Assembly: GCA_013205245.1 (NCBI GenBank)
Contig: JABMNH010000041.1
Location: 1-53,924, forward strand
Origin: Flavobacteriales bacterium
GTDB lineage: Bacteria > Bacteroidota > Bacteroidia > Flavobacteriales > Flavobacteriaceae
Reading direction: 5' to 3'
DNA: 53,924 nt
The translations under genes and the position numbers were made by a program. This document shows, piece by piece, positions 38,956 through 47,129 of this stretch (position 1 is the stretch's first letter; every line of letters begins with the position of its first letter). The notes beneath the pieces were generated by a model. It worked only from the letters and a program-made list of their open reading frames with translations, was not told the origin of the DNA and ran no database searches.

Positions 38956-39408
38956 ATGAATGGTTCAATAAATCAAACCGAAGTAAAAGATGTTTTTACT
39001 GCCTATCTCAATGAGCATAAGCATAGAAAAACACCCGAACGTTACGCCATTCTTAAAGAAATTTATGCACACGAAGATCATTTTGATATAGAGTCACTTT
39101 ATCTTTTAATGAAAAGCAAAAAATATCGTGTAAGTAGAGCAACACTCTATAACACAGTAGAATTACTTTTAGAATGTGGATTGGTACGCCGCCATCAATT
39201 TGGTCAAAATCAAGCTCATTACGAAAAATGTCTTTACGATAAACAACACGATCATTTAATTTTAACCGATTCTGGAAAAGTGATAGAATTTTGTGATCCA
39301 AGAATACAAACTATTAAGAAAAGTATAGAAGAAGTGTTTAATGTAGATATTCATAATCATTCTCTCTATTTTTATGCAACTAGCAAACAACCCAATAAAA
39401 AAGATTAA
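38956..39408 (+). CDS. Fur-family transcriptional repressor
   Basis: A 150-residue metalloregulator. The winged helix (about 15-85) contains [12 protein letters not shown] and the recognition helix [14 protein letters not shown]. The dimerisation domain keeps the histidine cluster KQHDHLIL. The structural-zinc cysteine pair of classical Fur (CxxC after the HDH motif) is absent: the segment reads [10 protein letters not shown], and there is no second CxxC at the C-terminus. It may sense Fe, Zn or peroxide; the class cannot be fixed. Three bases separate it from purA, an odd but clear operon partner. Confidence 0.93.
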   Translation: MNGSINQTEVKDVFTAYLNEHKHRKTPERYAILKEIYAHEDHFDIESLYLLMKSKKYRVSRATLYNTVELLLECGLVRRHQFGQNQAHYEKCLYDKQHDHLILTDSGKVIEFCDPRIQTIKKSIEEVFNVDIHNHSLYFYATSKQPNKKD

Positions 39409-39411
39409 AAA

Positions 39412-40683
39412 ATGAATGTAGATTTACTATTAGGCCTGCAATGGGGCGATGAAGGGAAAGGTAAAATTGTAGATGTCTTAACTAAGAATTACGCAATTGT
39501 GGCGCGTTTTCAAGGCGGACCAAATGCTGGACATACTTTAATTTTCGAAAATCAGAAACATGTTTTACATACAATTCCTTCTGGTATTTTTCATAAAGAT
39601 GCCAAAAATATTGTAGGAAATGGCGTGGTTATAGATCCTGTAATTTTAACCAAAGAACTAGACAATCTTAGCAAGCATAATATTGACTATACAAAAACGC
39701 TTTTTATATCAAGAAAAGCCCACCTTATATTACCTACCCACCGTCTTTTAGATGCTGCATCCGAAGCACTTAAAGGCAAACTTAAAATAGGATCTACGCT
39801 TAAAGGAATTGGCCCTACTTATATGGATAAAACGGGCAGAAATGGCTTGCGTGTAGGAGATTTAGAATTAGATAATTGGAAAGAAAAATTCAATAATCTC
39901 ACACAAAAACATCTCAACTTATTAGCCTTTTATAATGTTGATTTAGACTATGATTTAGACACTCTTAAAGCAGAGTTTTTTGCGGCTGTTACCATCCTAA
40001 AAACCTTGCCTTTTATTGACAGCGAAGAATATATCTTTAATGCTTTAAACAACCAACAAAGTATTTTGGCAGAAGGCGCTCAAGGATCAATGCTCGATAT
40101 AGATTTTGGCACCTATCCGTTTGTAACTTCTTCTACCACAACTGCAGCTGGTGCTTGTACTGGTTTAGGTGTGGCACCTAATAAAATTGGCGATGTGTTC
40201 GGTATTTTTAAAGCGTATACAACACGTGTGGGTTCTGGTCCATTTCCGTCAGAGCTTTTTGATGACGATGGTAAAACTATGAGTAAAGTTGGTGCAGAAT
40301 TTGGCGCTACCACTGGCCGTCCCCGTCGTTGCGGATGGTTAGATTTAGTGGCTTTAAAATATGCCGTCATCATAAATGGAGCCACCCAATTAATGATGAT
40401 GAAAGCCGATGTTTTATCGGGATTTAAAACCATAAAAGCATGTACATCTTATATCTATAAAGGAAAAGAAATAACACACCTGCCCTATTCAATTTTAGAA
40501 GAAGATGTAACACCTGTTTACACTGAATTTAAAGGCTGGGACGCCGATTTAACCAAACTAACTTCGGCTGATGAATTGCCAAAAGAATTAATGGATTACA
40601 TTAAATTTATCGAAGACTTTGTGCAAGTGCCTGTTAAAATTGTATCGGTTGGTCCTGATAGAAAGCAGACCATTTTACGATAG
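39412..40683 (+). CDS. purA: Adenylosuccinate synthetase
   Basis: A 423-residue enzyme of AMP synthesis (IMP + Asp + GTP to adenylosuccinate). The P-loop-like GLQWGDEGKGKIVD is at residues 7-20. GGPNAGHT, GIGPTYMDKTGRNGLR and the C-terminal GSGPFPSE / GRPRRCGWLD / VGPDRKQTI segments are all present. Length is normal. Start three bases after the Fur-family stop; translation is probably coupled. Confidence 0.98.
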   Translation: MNVDLLLGLQWGDEGKGKIVDVLTKNYAIVARFQGGPNAGHTLIFENQKHVLHTIPSGIFHKDAKNIVGNGVVIDPVILTKELDNLSKHNIDYTKTLFISRKAHLILPTHRLLDAASEALKGKLKIGSTLKGIGPTYMDKTGRNGLRVGDLELDNWKEKFNNLTQKHLNLLAFYNVDLDYDLDTLKAEFFAAVTILKTLPFIDSEEYIFNALNNQQSILAEGAQGSMLDIDFGTYPFVTSSTTTAAGACTGLGVAPNKIGDVFGIFKAYTTRVGSGPFPSELFDDDGKTMSKVGAEFGATTGRPRRCGWLDLVALKYAVIINGATQLMMMKADVLSGFKTIKACTSYIYKGKEITHLPYSILEEDVTPVYTEFKGWDADLTKLTSADELPKELMDYIKFIEDFVQVPVKIVSVGPDRKQTILR

Positions 40684-40706
40684 GTTTTAATTACAACTAA
40701 TTTAAG

Positions 40707-40714
40707 TAGTTTTG
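40707..40714 (+). promoter_or_regulatory. Predicted -7 box for the OstA-like gene
   Basis: TAGTTTTG matches TAnnTTTG, ten bases before the ATG at 40725. Confidence 0.4.
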
Positions 40715-40724
40715 TCATTTATAT

Positions 40725-42254
40725 ATGATGTTAAAAACCTATTGCTTTATATTAATTTCATTTCTTACTTTAAGTGCTTTTTCACAAGAAAAACGCATAA
40801 AAATTGTACATGCCGATTATACATTTGTAGATGAAGCAAAATACCCTGGCGCAACCATATTGTCTGGTAATGTCCATGTTATCCATCAAGGAATTTCTCT
40901 TAAGTGTAAAAAAGCAATTCAGTATAAAAAAACAAATTTTTTAAAAGCTATTGGTAATGTTATCATAAACCAAGGCGATTCTGTTATACAAACAAGCAAT
41001 TACACCAATTATAATGGCAATACCAAGCTAGCTGTTTCTTGGGGAAAAGTACGCCTTAAAGACAGCGATGTTGTGCTTAGCACAGATACGCTTAACTTTG
41101 ACAGAGAGAAACAAGTTTTGTACTATACTACTGGCGGCACCATCATTGATACAGCCAATACATTAAAAAGTGACATTGGCCACTACCATCTTGAATCTAA
41201 AAAGTTTTCGGCAAAAGAAAATGTTGTTTTAACGAACCCAGATTATGTGGTCACATCAAAACAACTAGACTATTATACCAGCAATAAAATTGCTTATATG
41301 TATGGTGCTTCAACCATTAAAAGTGAAGAAAGCACCATTTACTGCGAACGCGGTTTTTATAACACTCAAAAGGATATTGCTCATTTTATTAAAAACGCTA
41401 AGATTATAAGCAAGAATCAGGTTATTGAAGGCGATAGTATTTATTATAATAAGTCTTTGGGATTCTCTTCTGCTACAGGTAATGTTGTTGTAACAGATAG
41501 TGCTAATAACACAATAACAAAAGGTGGCTATTCTGAATATTATAAATTAAAAGATTCATCCTTAGTGGTAAAAAAGGCTTTGGCAATTATCATTTCTGAT
41601 ACCGATTCTCTCTTTATTCATGGCGATACGTTGCTTTTAACTGGCAAAAAGGATTTTAGAAAAATCCGTGCTTACCACAATGTTAAATTTTTCAAACCAA
41701 ACCTTCAAGGGGTATGCGATTCTATTTTTTCTGATGACACTACAGGTATAACAACCATGTTTAAAAATCCAGTTTTGTGGGCAAATGGCAGTCAGATAAC
41801 AGGAGATATCATTCATTTTACAAGAGATTTAGAAACAAAAAAACTAGACAGTTTAAAGGTCTTACAAGTAAATAGTTCAAAGGCTTTACAAAATGGCTTC
41901 ATTGTTCAAAAAGATTCTGCTGGCTACAATCAGATAAAAGGGCGTATCATTTTGGGTAAGTTTGTAGATAACGATTTACACGAATTAAATGTTATTGGTA
42001 ATAGCGAACTTTTATACTATCTTAGAAATGATGATGGAAAATTAGCTGGTATCAATAAATCGACTTGCAGTCAGATTAATTTTATATTGAAAAAGGGAGA
42101 AATTCAAACTGTTAAATTTATAACATCTCCAGATGGCACAACCTATCCCGAAAGTCAATTGCCAGAAAATGTACGCAAACTCAAAGGGTTTATTTGGCGT
42201 GAAGAGGAACAACCAAAATCTAAATTTCAGATTTTTTTGAAAATTAAAAAGTGA
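40725..42254 (+). CDS. OstA/LptA-like exported protein
   Basis: A 509-residue protein with a signal peptide (cleavage near AFSQ, residue 21), then beta-strand repeats of the OstA (LptA/LptD N-terminal) fold, for example NVHVIHQGISLKCKKAIQY and DIAHFIKNAKI. In proteobacteria this fold forms the periplasmic bridge for LPS transport; here three or more such repeats occupy most of the length. I infer a role in LPS export, without the C-terminal barrel of LptD. Two adjacent ATG codons open the frame (40725, 40728). The aminotransferase gene follows after six bases. Confidence 0.85.
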   Translation: MMLKTYCFILISFLTLSAFSQEKRIKIVHADYTFVDEAKYPGATILSGNVHVIHQGISLKCKKAIQYKKTNFLKAIGNVIINQGDSVIQTSNYTNYNGNTKLAVSWGKVRLKDSDVVLSTDTLNFDREKQVLYYTTGGTIIDTANTLKSDIGHYHLESKKFSAKENVVLTNPDYVVTSKQLDYYTSNKIAYMYGASTIKSEESTIYCERGFYNTQKDIAHFIKNAKIISKNQVIEGDSIYYNKSLGFSSATGNVVVTDSANNTITKGGYSEYYKLKDSSLVVKKALAIIISDTDSLFIHGDTLLLTGKKDFRKIRAYHNVKFFKPNLQGVCDSIFSDDTTGITTMFKNPVLWANGSQITGDIIHFTRDLETKKLDSLKVLQVNSSKALQNGFIVQKDSAGYNQIKGRIILGKFVDNDLHELNVIGNSELLYYLRNDDGKLAGINKSTCSQINFILKKGEIQTVKFITSPDGTTYPESQLPENVRKLKGFIWREEEQPKSKFQIFLKIKK

Positions 42255-42260
42255 TTTCTT

Positions 42261-43439
42261 TTGAAAGAAGATTTTTTAAAATATCAAGCACAAACAAGTC
42301 CGCATCCTTTAGCCATTACAATATCTAAAGCCAAAGGTTCTTATATTTATGATGATAAGGGAAAGGCTTATCTAGATTTTGTTGCTGGTGTGTCTGCAAA
42401 TAGCCTAGGGCATGGTCATCCAAAAGTAAAAAAAGCCATTAAAAAGCAATTAGACCTCTATACACATGTAATGGTTTATGGCGAATTTATACAAAAACCA
42501 CAAGTAGCTTTAACCAAATTATTAGCCAAGCATCTGCCCGCTTGTTTACAAACAACCTATTTAACTAATTCTGGTACCGAAGCCACAGAAGGCGCTTTAA
42601 AATTGGCCAAACGCATTACAGGACGCACTGAAATTATTGCGGCCAAAATGGGCTATCATGGCAATACGCAAGGTGCTATGAGTGTGTGTGGCAATGAAGA
42701 ACAAAACCGCGCTTTCAGACCTTTAATTCCGAATAGCAAATTTATTGCATTTAATAATGAAGCCGATTTAGACAAAATTACTTCCAAAACTGCAGGCGTT
42801 ATTTTAGAAACCATTCAAGGAGGCGCTGGATTTATTGTTCCAAAAAACAATTATCTCAAAAAAGTAAAAGAACGTTGCCAAAAAGTTGGCGCGCTGCTAA
42901 TTCTTGACGAAATACAAACGGGTTTTGGCAGAACAGGTAAGCTGTTTGGATTTGAAAATTATAATGTCATACCAGATATTCTTGTTGTAGGTAAAGGCCT
43001 AGGCGGTGGTATGCCCATTGGCGCTTTTATAGCTTCTCAAGAATATATGAGTCTGTTGTCTCACCATCCTAAATTAGGACATATCACTACTTTTGGAGGT
43101 CATCCCGTTATTGCCGCAGCGGCATATGCCACTTTAAAACAAATTATCAAACCTAAACTTTTGACATCCGTTAAGGAAAATGAAGATATTATTCGCACAC
43201 TATTAATACATCCAGAAATTAAAGAAATTAGGGGTATTGGTATGATGTTGGTACTTATTGTTAAAGATGCCGACTTTGCTTCAAAAGTTATTCTGACATG
43301 TTTAGACCGTGGCTTAATTTTATTTTGGCTATTGTTTGAAGGCAATGCCATCCGGATCACACCGCCATTAAATATCTCAAAAGACGATTTAAAAAAAGGT
43401 TGCCAAACCCTCATTTCTGTCATTGATGAATTGTCATAA
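42261..43439 (+). CDS. Class III aminotransferase (aspartate/acetylornithine aminotransferase family), TTG start
   Basis: A 392-residue PLP enzyme. NSGTEATEGALKLAKR contacts the cofactor phosphate, LILDEIQTGFGRTG holds the PLP-ring Asp, and the Schiff-base lysine is in VVGKGLGGGMPIG. The substrate is not predictable; acetylornithine-type or omega-amino acids are options. The start appears to be TTG at 42261: the preceding in-frame codons meet a stop at 42252-42254, and the next in-frame ATG would delete the conserved N-terminus (KEDFLKYQAQTSPHPL). It lies six bases after the OstA-like stop. Confidence 0.9.
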   Translation: MKEDFLKYQAQTSPHPLAITISKAKGSYIYDDKGKAYLDFVAGVSANSLGHGHPKVKKAIKKQLDLYTHVMVYGEFIQKPQVALTKLLAKHLPACLQTTYLTNSGTEATEGALKLAKRITGRTEIIAAKMGYHGNTQGAMSVCGNEEQNRAFRPLIPNSKFIAFNNEADLDKITSKTAGVILETIQGGAGFIVPKNNYLKKVKERCQKVGALLILDEIQTGFGRTGKLFGFENYNVIPDILVVGKGLGGGMPIGAFIASQEYMSLLSHHPKLGHITTFGGHPVIAAAAYATLKQIIKPKLLTSVKENEDIIRTLLIHPEIKEIRGIGMMLVLIVKDADFASKVILTCLDRGLILFWLLFEGNAIRITPPLNISKDDLKKGCQTLISVIDELS

Positions 43440-43492
43440 TATTAACAAACTACGTTAAAATATTGTTAATCTAGCATTTGTAAAATATATTA

Positions 43493-43508
43493 GTGTAACA
43501 GTTTACAC
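43493..43508. promoter_or_regulatory. Operator-like inverted repeat upstream of the small secreted protein gene
   Basis: GTGTAA-CAGT-TTACAC, a 6-bp perfect inverted repeat with four central bases, 49 bases before the ATG at 43557. It is too short and loop-poor for a terminator. It could bind a dimeric regulator; none is identified. Confidence 0.3.
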
Positions 43509-43556
43509 ACAGCTACAGTCTTATAGTAAATGTTTAATCTTTAAAAAACTATTATT

Positions 43557-43889
43557 ATGAAAAAATTAGCTTTAATTGTGTTAGTACTAAGTTTAAGTGT
43601 CTCTAGTTACGCTTTTAACACACCTACAGAATCACCAAAAAATGACAAATTACATGCAGAAATCAGTAAAATGTTAAATACTATTACATTAGAATTTGAT
43701 GCTGATGTTTTAACCGCCAATGTTACTTTTACAGTCACTACAAAAGGAGAAATAGTTGTACTGGCAGTAGATACAGACAATCAAGAATTAGAAAGTCGTG
43801 TAAAAAGTAAATTGAATTACAAAAAGGTGTCGGTAAAATCTGAACGTAATGGCATTATTTACATCGTTCCTTTAAAACTTGTGAAATAA
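43557..43889 (+). CDS. Small exported protein of unknown function
   Basis: A 110-residue protein with a clear signal peptide (MKKLALIVLVLSLSVSSYA, cleaved near residue 19). The mature 90 residues form a short alpha/beta domain with strands TANVTFTVTTKGEIVVLAVDT and a final IIYIVPLKLV, interrupted by a helix ELESRVKSKLNYKKV. The pattern recalls the TonB C-terminal fold, where a residue change is passed through a strand pair, but similarity is weak. Its own promoter region carries an inverted repeat, and a strong terminator follows. Confidence 0.75.
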   Translation: MKKLALIVLVLSLSVSSYAFNTPTESPKNDKLHAEISKMLNTITLEFDADVLTANVTFTVTTKGEIVVLAVDTDNQELESRVKSKLNYKKVSVKSERNGIIYIVPLKLVK

Positions 43890-43902
43890 TTATACTTCTA
43901 AT

Positions 43903-43930
43903 AAAAAATCCGCTTTAAGCGGATTTTTTT
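43903..43930. terminator. Bidirectional rho-independent terminator
   Basis: The stem AAAAAATCCGCT / AGCGGATTTTTT has loop TTA. It sits between the small secreted protein gene (plus) and the TlpA-like gene (minus, stop 43934). Confidence 0.9.
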
Positions 43931-43933
43931 ATT

Positions 43934-44506
43934 TTATCTATTAGCAACTTTATTTCTCTCTTCAGACAGAAGTTTGTCTAATAATTTTCTTATTTTCTTG
44001 CTGTTCCAATCTGCCGCACCCACAGTAGAAACCACAACTTTTCCATTTTTACTTACAATAAATGTTGCCGGAATACTTCTGGTAGTAAATAAAGAAGGTT
44101 CTCTAGATTGCATGTTATAAGTTGGAAAATCTAAGCTGTGCTCTTTATAATAAGACATCACTTTCTGCTCAGTATCAGATGTTACCAATACAAATTTAAC
44201 TTTATCCTTATAGTCATCATATAACTTTTGAATTAATGGCATTTCGGCACGACAAGGCGGGCACCAAGTAGCCCAAATATTTACAAAGACAACTTCTTCT
44301 TTTAAGGATACAAAGTTAATATCGGATGTGTTAAGTCCTTGTAATTGCCAATTATAATCTTGTAAAGTAGGGCTCTTTGACACGGACGAAACAGAAGGTG
44401 CAAATGCCAATTGACGCATAATAAAAGCCCTTGAATTTGGATAAATTAAAGCCGCAATGACGATGACAAAAATTATATTCGACCACATTTTTTTATTCAA
44501 TTTCAT
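43934..44506 (-). CDS. TlpA-like thioredoxin-fold protein, membrane anchored
   Basis: A 190-residue protein with an N-terminal membrane anchor (about 9-26) and a thioredoxin domain outside the cytoplasm. The redox motif is CPPC (C82-C85) within WATWCPPCRAEMP, and the cis-proline segment is SIPATFIV. Such proteins reduce disulfides, for example in cytochrome c maturation or envelope redox control. TACCTTTG at 44558-44565 on the minus strand is a consensus -7 box. Confidence 0.92.
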   Translation of the reverse strand: MKLNKKMWSNIIFVIVIAALIYPNSRAFIMRQLAFAPSVSSVSKSPTLQDYNWQLQGLNTSDINFVSLKEEVVFVNIWATWCPPCRAEMPLIQKLYDDYKDKVKFVLVTSDTEQKVMSYYKEHSLDFPTYNMQSREPSLFTTRSIPATFIVSKNGKVVVSTVGAADWNSKKIRKLLDKLLSEERNKVANR

Positions 44507-44557
44507 ACTACTTTAATTAATATTTTTCTAATTAGTAGGTTTTTTATCAATAGCTTA

Positions 44558-44565
44558 CAAAGGTA
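44558..44565 (-). promoter_or_regulatory. Predicted -7 box for the TlpA-like gene
   Basis: On the minus strand TACCTTTG matches TAnnTTTG. It lies 51 bases upstream of the ATG at 44506 and just beyond the GH31 stop, so the gene can be expressed on its own. Confidence 0.4.
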
Positions 44566-44592
44566 AAGAACTTCGTTTAAAAATTTAATTTT

Positions 44593-46998
44593 TTATTTTT
44601 TTCCTATTATATGTAATTCTGTGAATTCTTTAGAAATTACTAAAATATTATCTTTTATATTCTTATTTGTCAGTTTAATTACTTCATTATCAACTTCAAC
44701 CTTTGATATTACAAAAGGCAATCCGTGTAAACTTAACTTAAATGTATCATAAGAAGTTATAAACTTTCCTGATTTGTACTGTTGAATTGTCAACGATTCT
44801 TTTTTACCTACAAGACTGAAGTTCCGCAAACTGTAACGTCCTTTCTTATAATCATAACCATCACAAGCATCTTCATAAACCTGCGATTTTTCTTTACCCA
44901 GTTTATAATAGATTTCCAATTTTAGCTGTTCAATAGTTTTTTCGCCTACATATTGCTGAATGGGATATTTTGGAATAATAGCACCTTCTTTTACAAAAAT
45001 TGGCATGCTATCAATATCTGCATCTACCCATTTTTCTGCACCGCCACGTTCTAAAGTGTTGTCCCAGAAATTGTACCAATTCCCTTTAGGAAAATACATC
45101 CTTCTGCCTTTGGCATTTGATTCTAATATGGGGCAAATCAATATTTTTTCGCCGTATATAAACTCATCATTTCTATAATGTGTGTGTGTGTCTTCTTGGT
45201 CAAATAAAACAAGTGATTTTAAAATAGGCACACCTTCATTGGCATAGCGCCAAAACGACGTATATAAATAGGGCAATAATTGATAGCGAATTTCAATAAA
45301 TTTCCGAACGATATTGGTGACATTATCATCAAAAGAGTAAGGTTCCTGATCGCCATGATCTCCCGAAGAATGCGTGCGACAAAATGGGTGAAAAACACCT
45401 AATTGAATCCAACGTGTGTATAATTCTGCATTTGGTTGTTCTGCAAAACCACCAATATCCGATCCAACAAAAGAAAAACCAGACATACACATGCGTTGTG
45501 CTTGCGCATTGGCAATTGAAAGATGGTCCCAAGTCGCTGCGTTATCTCCAGTCCATGTTGAAGTATAACGTTGCGTGCCTGAGTAAGCTGCTCTTGTTAT
45601 TACAAAAGGGCGTTTTGGGTAAGAGAATTTTTTTAATCCGTGATAGGTAGCGCGTGCCATTTGCATGCCATACACATTATGCGCTTTTCTATGACTGCAA
45701 TGATTTCCATCATAATCATGACGCACATCATTTGGAAATGTTTTTCCAGGCACATCCATAACGGCAGGCTCATTCATATCATTCCAAACGCCTTTTACGC
45801 CAATATCTTCTATCAATTCTTTAAAAAGGTTAGACCACCATTCGCGTACTTTAGGATTTGTAAAGTCTGGGAAATAGCATTCTCCCGGCCAAACTTTTCC
45901 TTTCATATAAGGACCATCGGCACGTTTGCAAAAATAATCATTGTCTAAACCTTCTTTAAAAACACTGTATTCTGGGTCAATTTTTATGCCCGGATCAATA
46001 ATTACAATGGTTTTAAAACCCTTATCGGATAATTCTTTAACCATTCTTTTAGGATCTGGAAAATGTTCTTTGTTCCAAGTAAAACATCTAAAACCTTCCA
46101 TATAATCTATATCTAAATAAATGGCATCGCAAGGAATTTTTAATTCTCTAAACTTATTGGTAACCTCTTTTACTTTTGATTCTGGATAATAACTCCATTT
46201 ACATTGATGATAGCCCAATGCCCACAGCGGTGGTAATTGATGCGGTCTGCCCGTTAAATCTGTATAGGTTGAAACAACATCTTCCATTTGAGGGCCATAA
46301 ATAAAATAATAATTCATTTCGCCTCCTTGCGCCCAAAAACTAGCAATGTTTCTGCGCTCTTTACAAAAATCGAAAAATGAACGGAAGGTATTATCGAAAA
46401 ATATACCATAAGACTTATTGTGATGGATGCTCGTATAAAAAGGTATGGCTTTATAAATAGGATCTGTGCCGCGTTGAAAAGCATAAGAATCTGTTACCCA
46501 ATTTTCAAAACGCTTTCCTTTTAAATTATTTTGAACGGGTTTGTCTCCCAACCCAAAATAGCTTTCGCCTTCAAAAGCTGTCTTCGACATTTTTACAATA
46601 TCGCCTCCAAATTCATAACTTTCTTCCCAATGAAATCCTAATTCATCTTCGCAAATTAAGGTATTGTCTTTGGCATCAAAAATTGAAGTACGCATGTCAA
46701 TTTTAGAAATATGGCAAATTAATTTAGCAGTGGTAATGATATATTTATCATCTATTTCATTTATTTCTAAATTATTAAATCCTTTACTTGCATGTTTGGT
46801 GATGGCATAAGAAAAATCCTTCTCAAAAACTGATTTGGTTGTAAATCTAAATCTCAATACACTGTCTCGCTCTATGGTAAGCTGTAAAACAACATTATTT
46901 TCACTTTCAAAGTAAAAAGAATCTACATCTTTTCTGTATGATACTATTCTTGTAGGAAATTGATTTCCTTTATATTCTAATTCGGTATTTAAAATCAT
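44593..46998 (-). CDS. Glycoside hydrolase family 31 alpha-glucosidase
   Basis: An 801-residue enzyme of the alpha-glucosidase/alpha-xylosidase family. The nucleophile is D407 in WNDMNEP, and the acid/base Asp is in WTGDNAATWDHL. The N-terminal beta-sandwich, the (beta/alpha)8 barrel from about residue 250, and C-terminal beta domains fit the usual length. No signal peptide, so it should act in the cytoplasm, for instance on glycogen-derived oligosaccharides. It is last in the alpha-glucan cluster, 131 bases behind glgB with its own predicted promoter. Confidence 0.93.
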   Translation of the reverse strand: MILNTELEYKGNQFPTRIVSYRKDVDSFYFESENNVVLQLTIERDSVLRFRFTTKSVFEKDFSYAITKHASKGFNNLEINEIDDKYIITTAKLICHISKIDMRTSIFDAKDNTLICEDELGFHWEESYEFGGDIVKMSKTAFEGESYFGLGDKPVQNNLKGKRFENWVTDSYAFQRGTDPIYKAIPFYTSIHHNKSYGIFFDNTFRSFFDFCKERRNIASFWAQGGEMNYYFIYGPQMEDVVSTYTDLTGRPHQLPPLWALGYHQCKWSYYPESKVKEVTNKFRELKIPCDAIYLDIDYMEGFRCFTWNKEHFPDPKRMVKELSDKGFKTIVIIDPGIKIDPEYSVFKEGLDNDYFCKRADGPYMKGKVWPGECYFPDFTNPKVREWWSNLFKELIEDIGVKGVWNDMNEPAVMDVPGKTFPNDVRHDYDGNHCSHRKAHNVYGMQMARATYHGLKKFSYPKRPFVITRAAYSGTQRYTSTWTGDNAATWDHLSIANAQAQRMCMSGFSFVGSDIGGFAEQPNAELYTRWIQLGVFHPFCRTHSSGDHGDQEPYSFDDNVTNIVRKFIEIRYQLLPYLYTSFWRYANEGVPILKSLVLFDQEDTHTHYRNDEFIYGEKILICPILESNAKGRRMYFPKGNWYNFWDNTLERGGAEKWVDADIDSMPIFVKEGAIIPKYPIQQYVGEKTIEQLKLEIYYKLGKEKSQVYEDACDGYDYKKGRYSLRNFSLVGKKESLTIQQYKSGKFITSYDTFKLSLHGLPFVISKVEVDNEVIKLTNKNIKDNILVISKEFTELHIIGKK

Positions 46999-47062
46999 AA
47001 ATTGTGAATAAAAATAGGTGCAAACCTACTAAAATTAATGCTTTTGACAGGTAAGTATTTAT

Positions 47063-47097
47063 CAAAAATACACCTGATATATTGAGGTTTTCTCAAT
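47063..47097 (-). promoter_or_regulatory. Predicted GH31 promoter with overlapping inverted repeat
   Basis: On the minus strand TTG (47094-47096) is followed after 23 bases by TATTTTTG (47063-47070). The TTG lies inside ATTGAG-N5-CTCAAT (47081-47097), a possible operator. A second -7 match (TAGGTTTG, 47021-47028) lies nearer the gene, so which box is used is open. Confidence 0.4.
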
Positions 47098-47129
47098 GAA
47101 AATATGGTAATGTTAAATAAAATGAATTC

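Noticed and set aside
45329-45948. Several overlapping open frames inside the GH31 gene on both strands
   Set aside because: They are shadows of one intact 801-codon gene with all GH31 motifs; none has a plausible domain.
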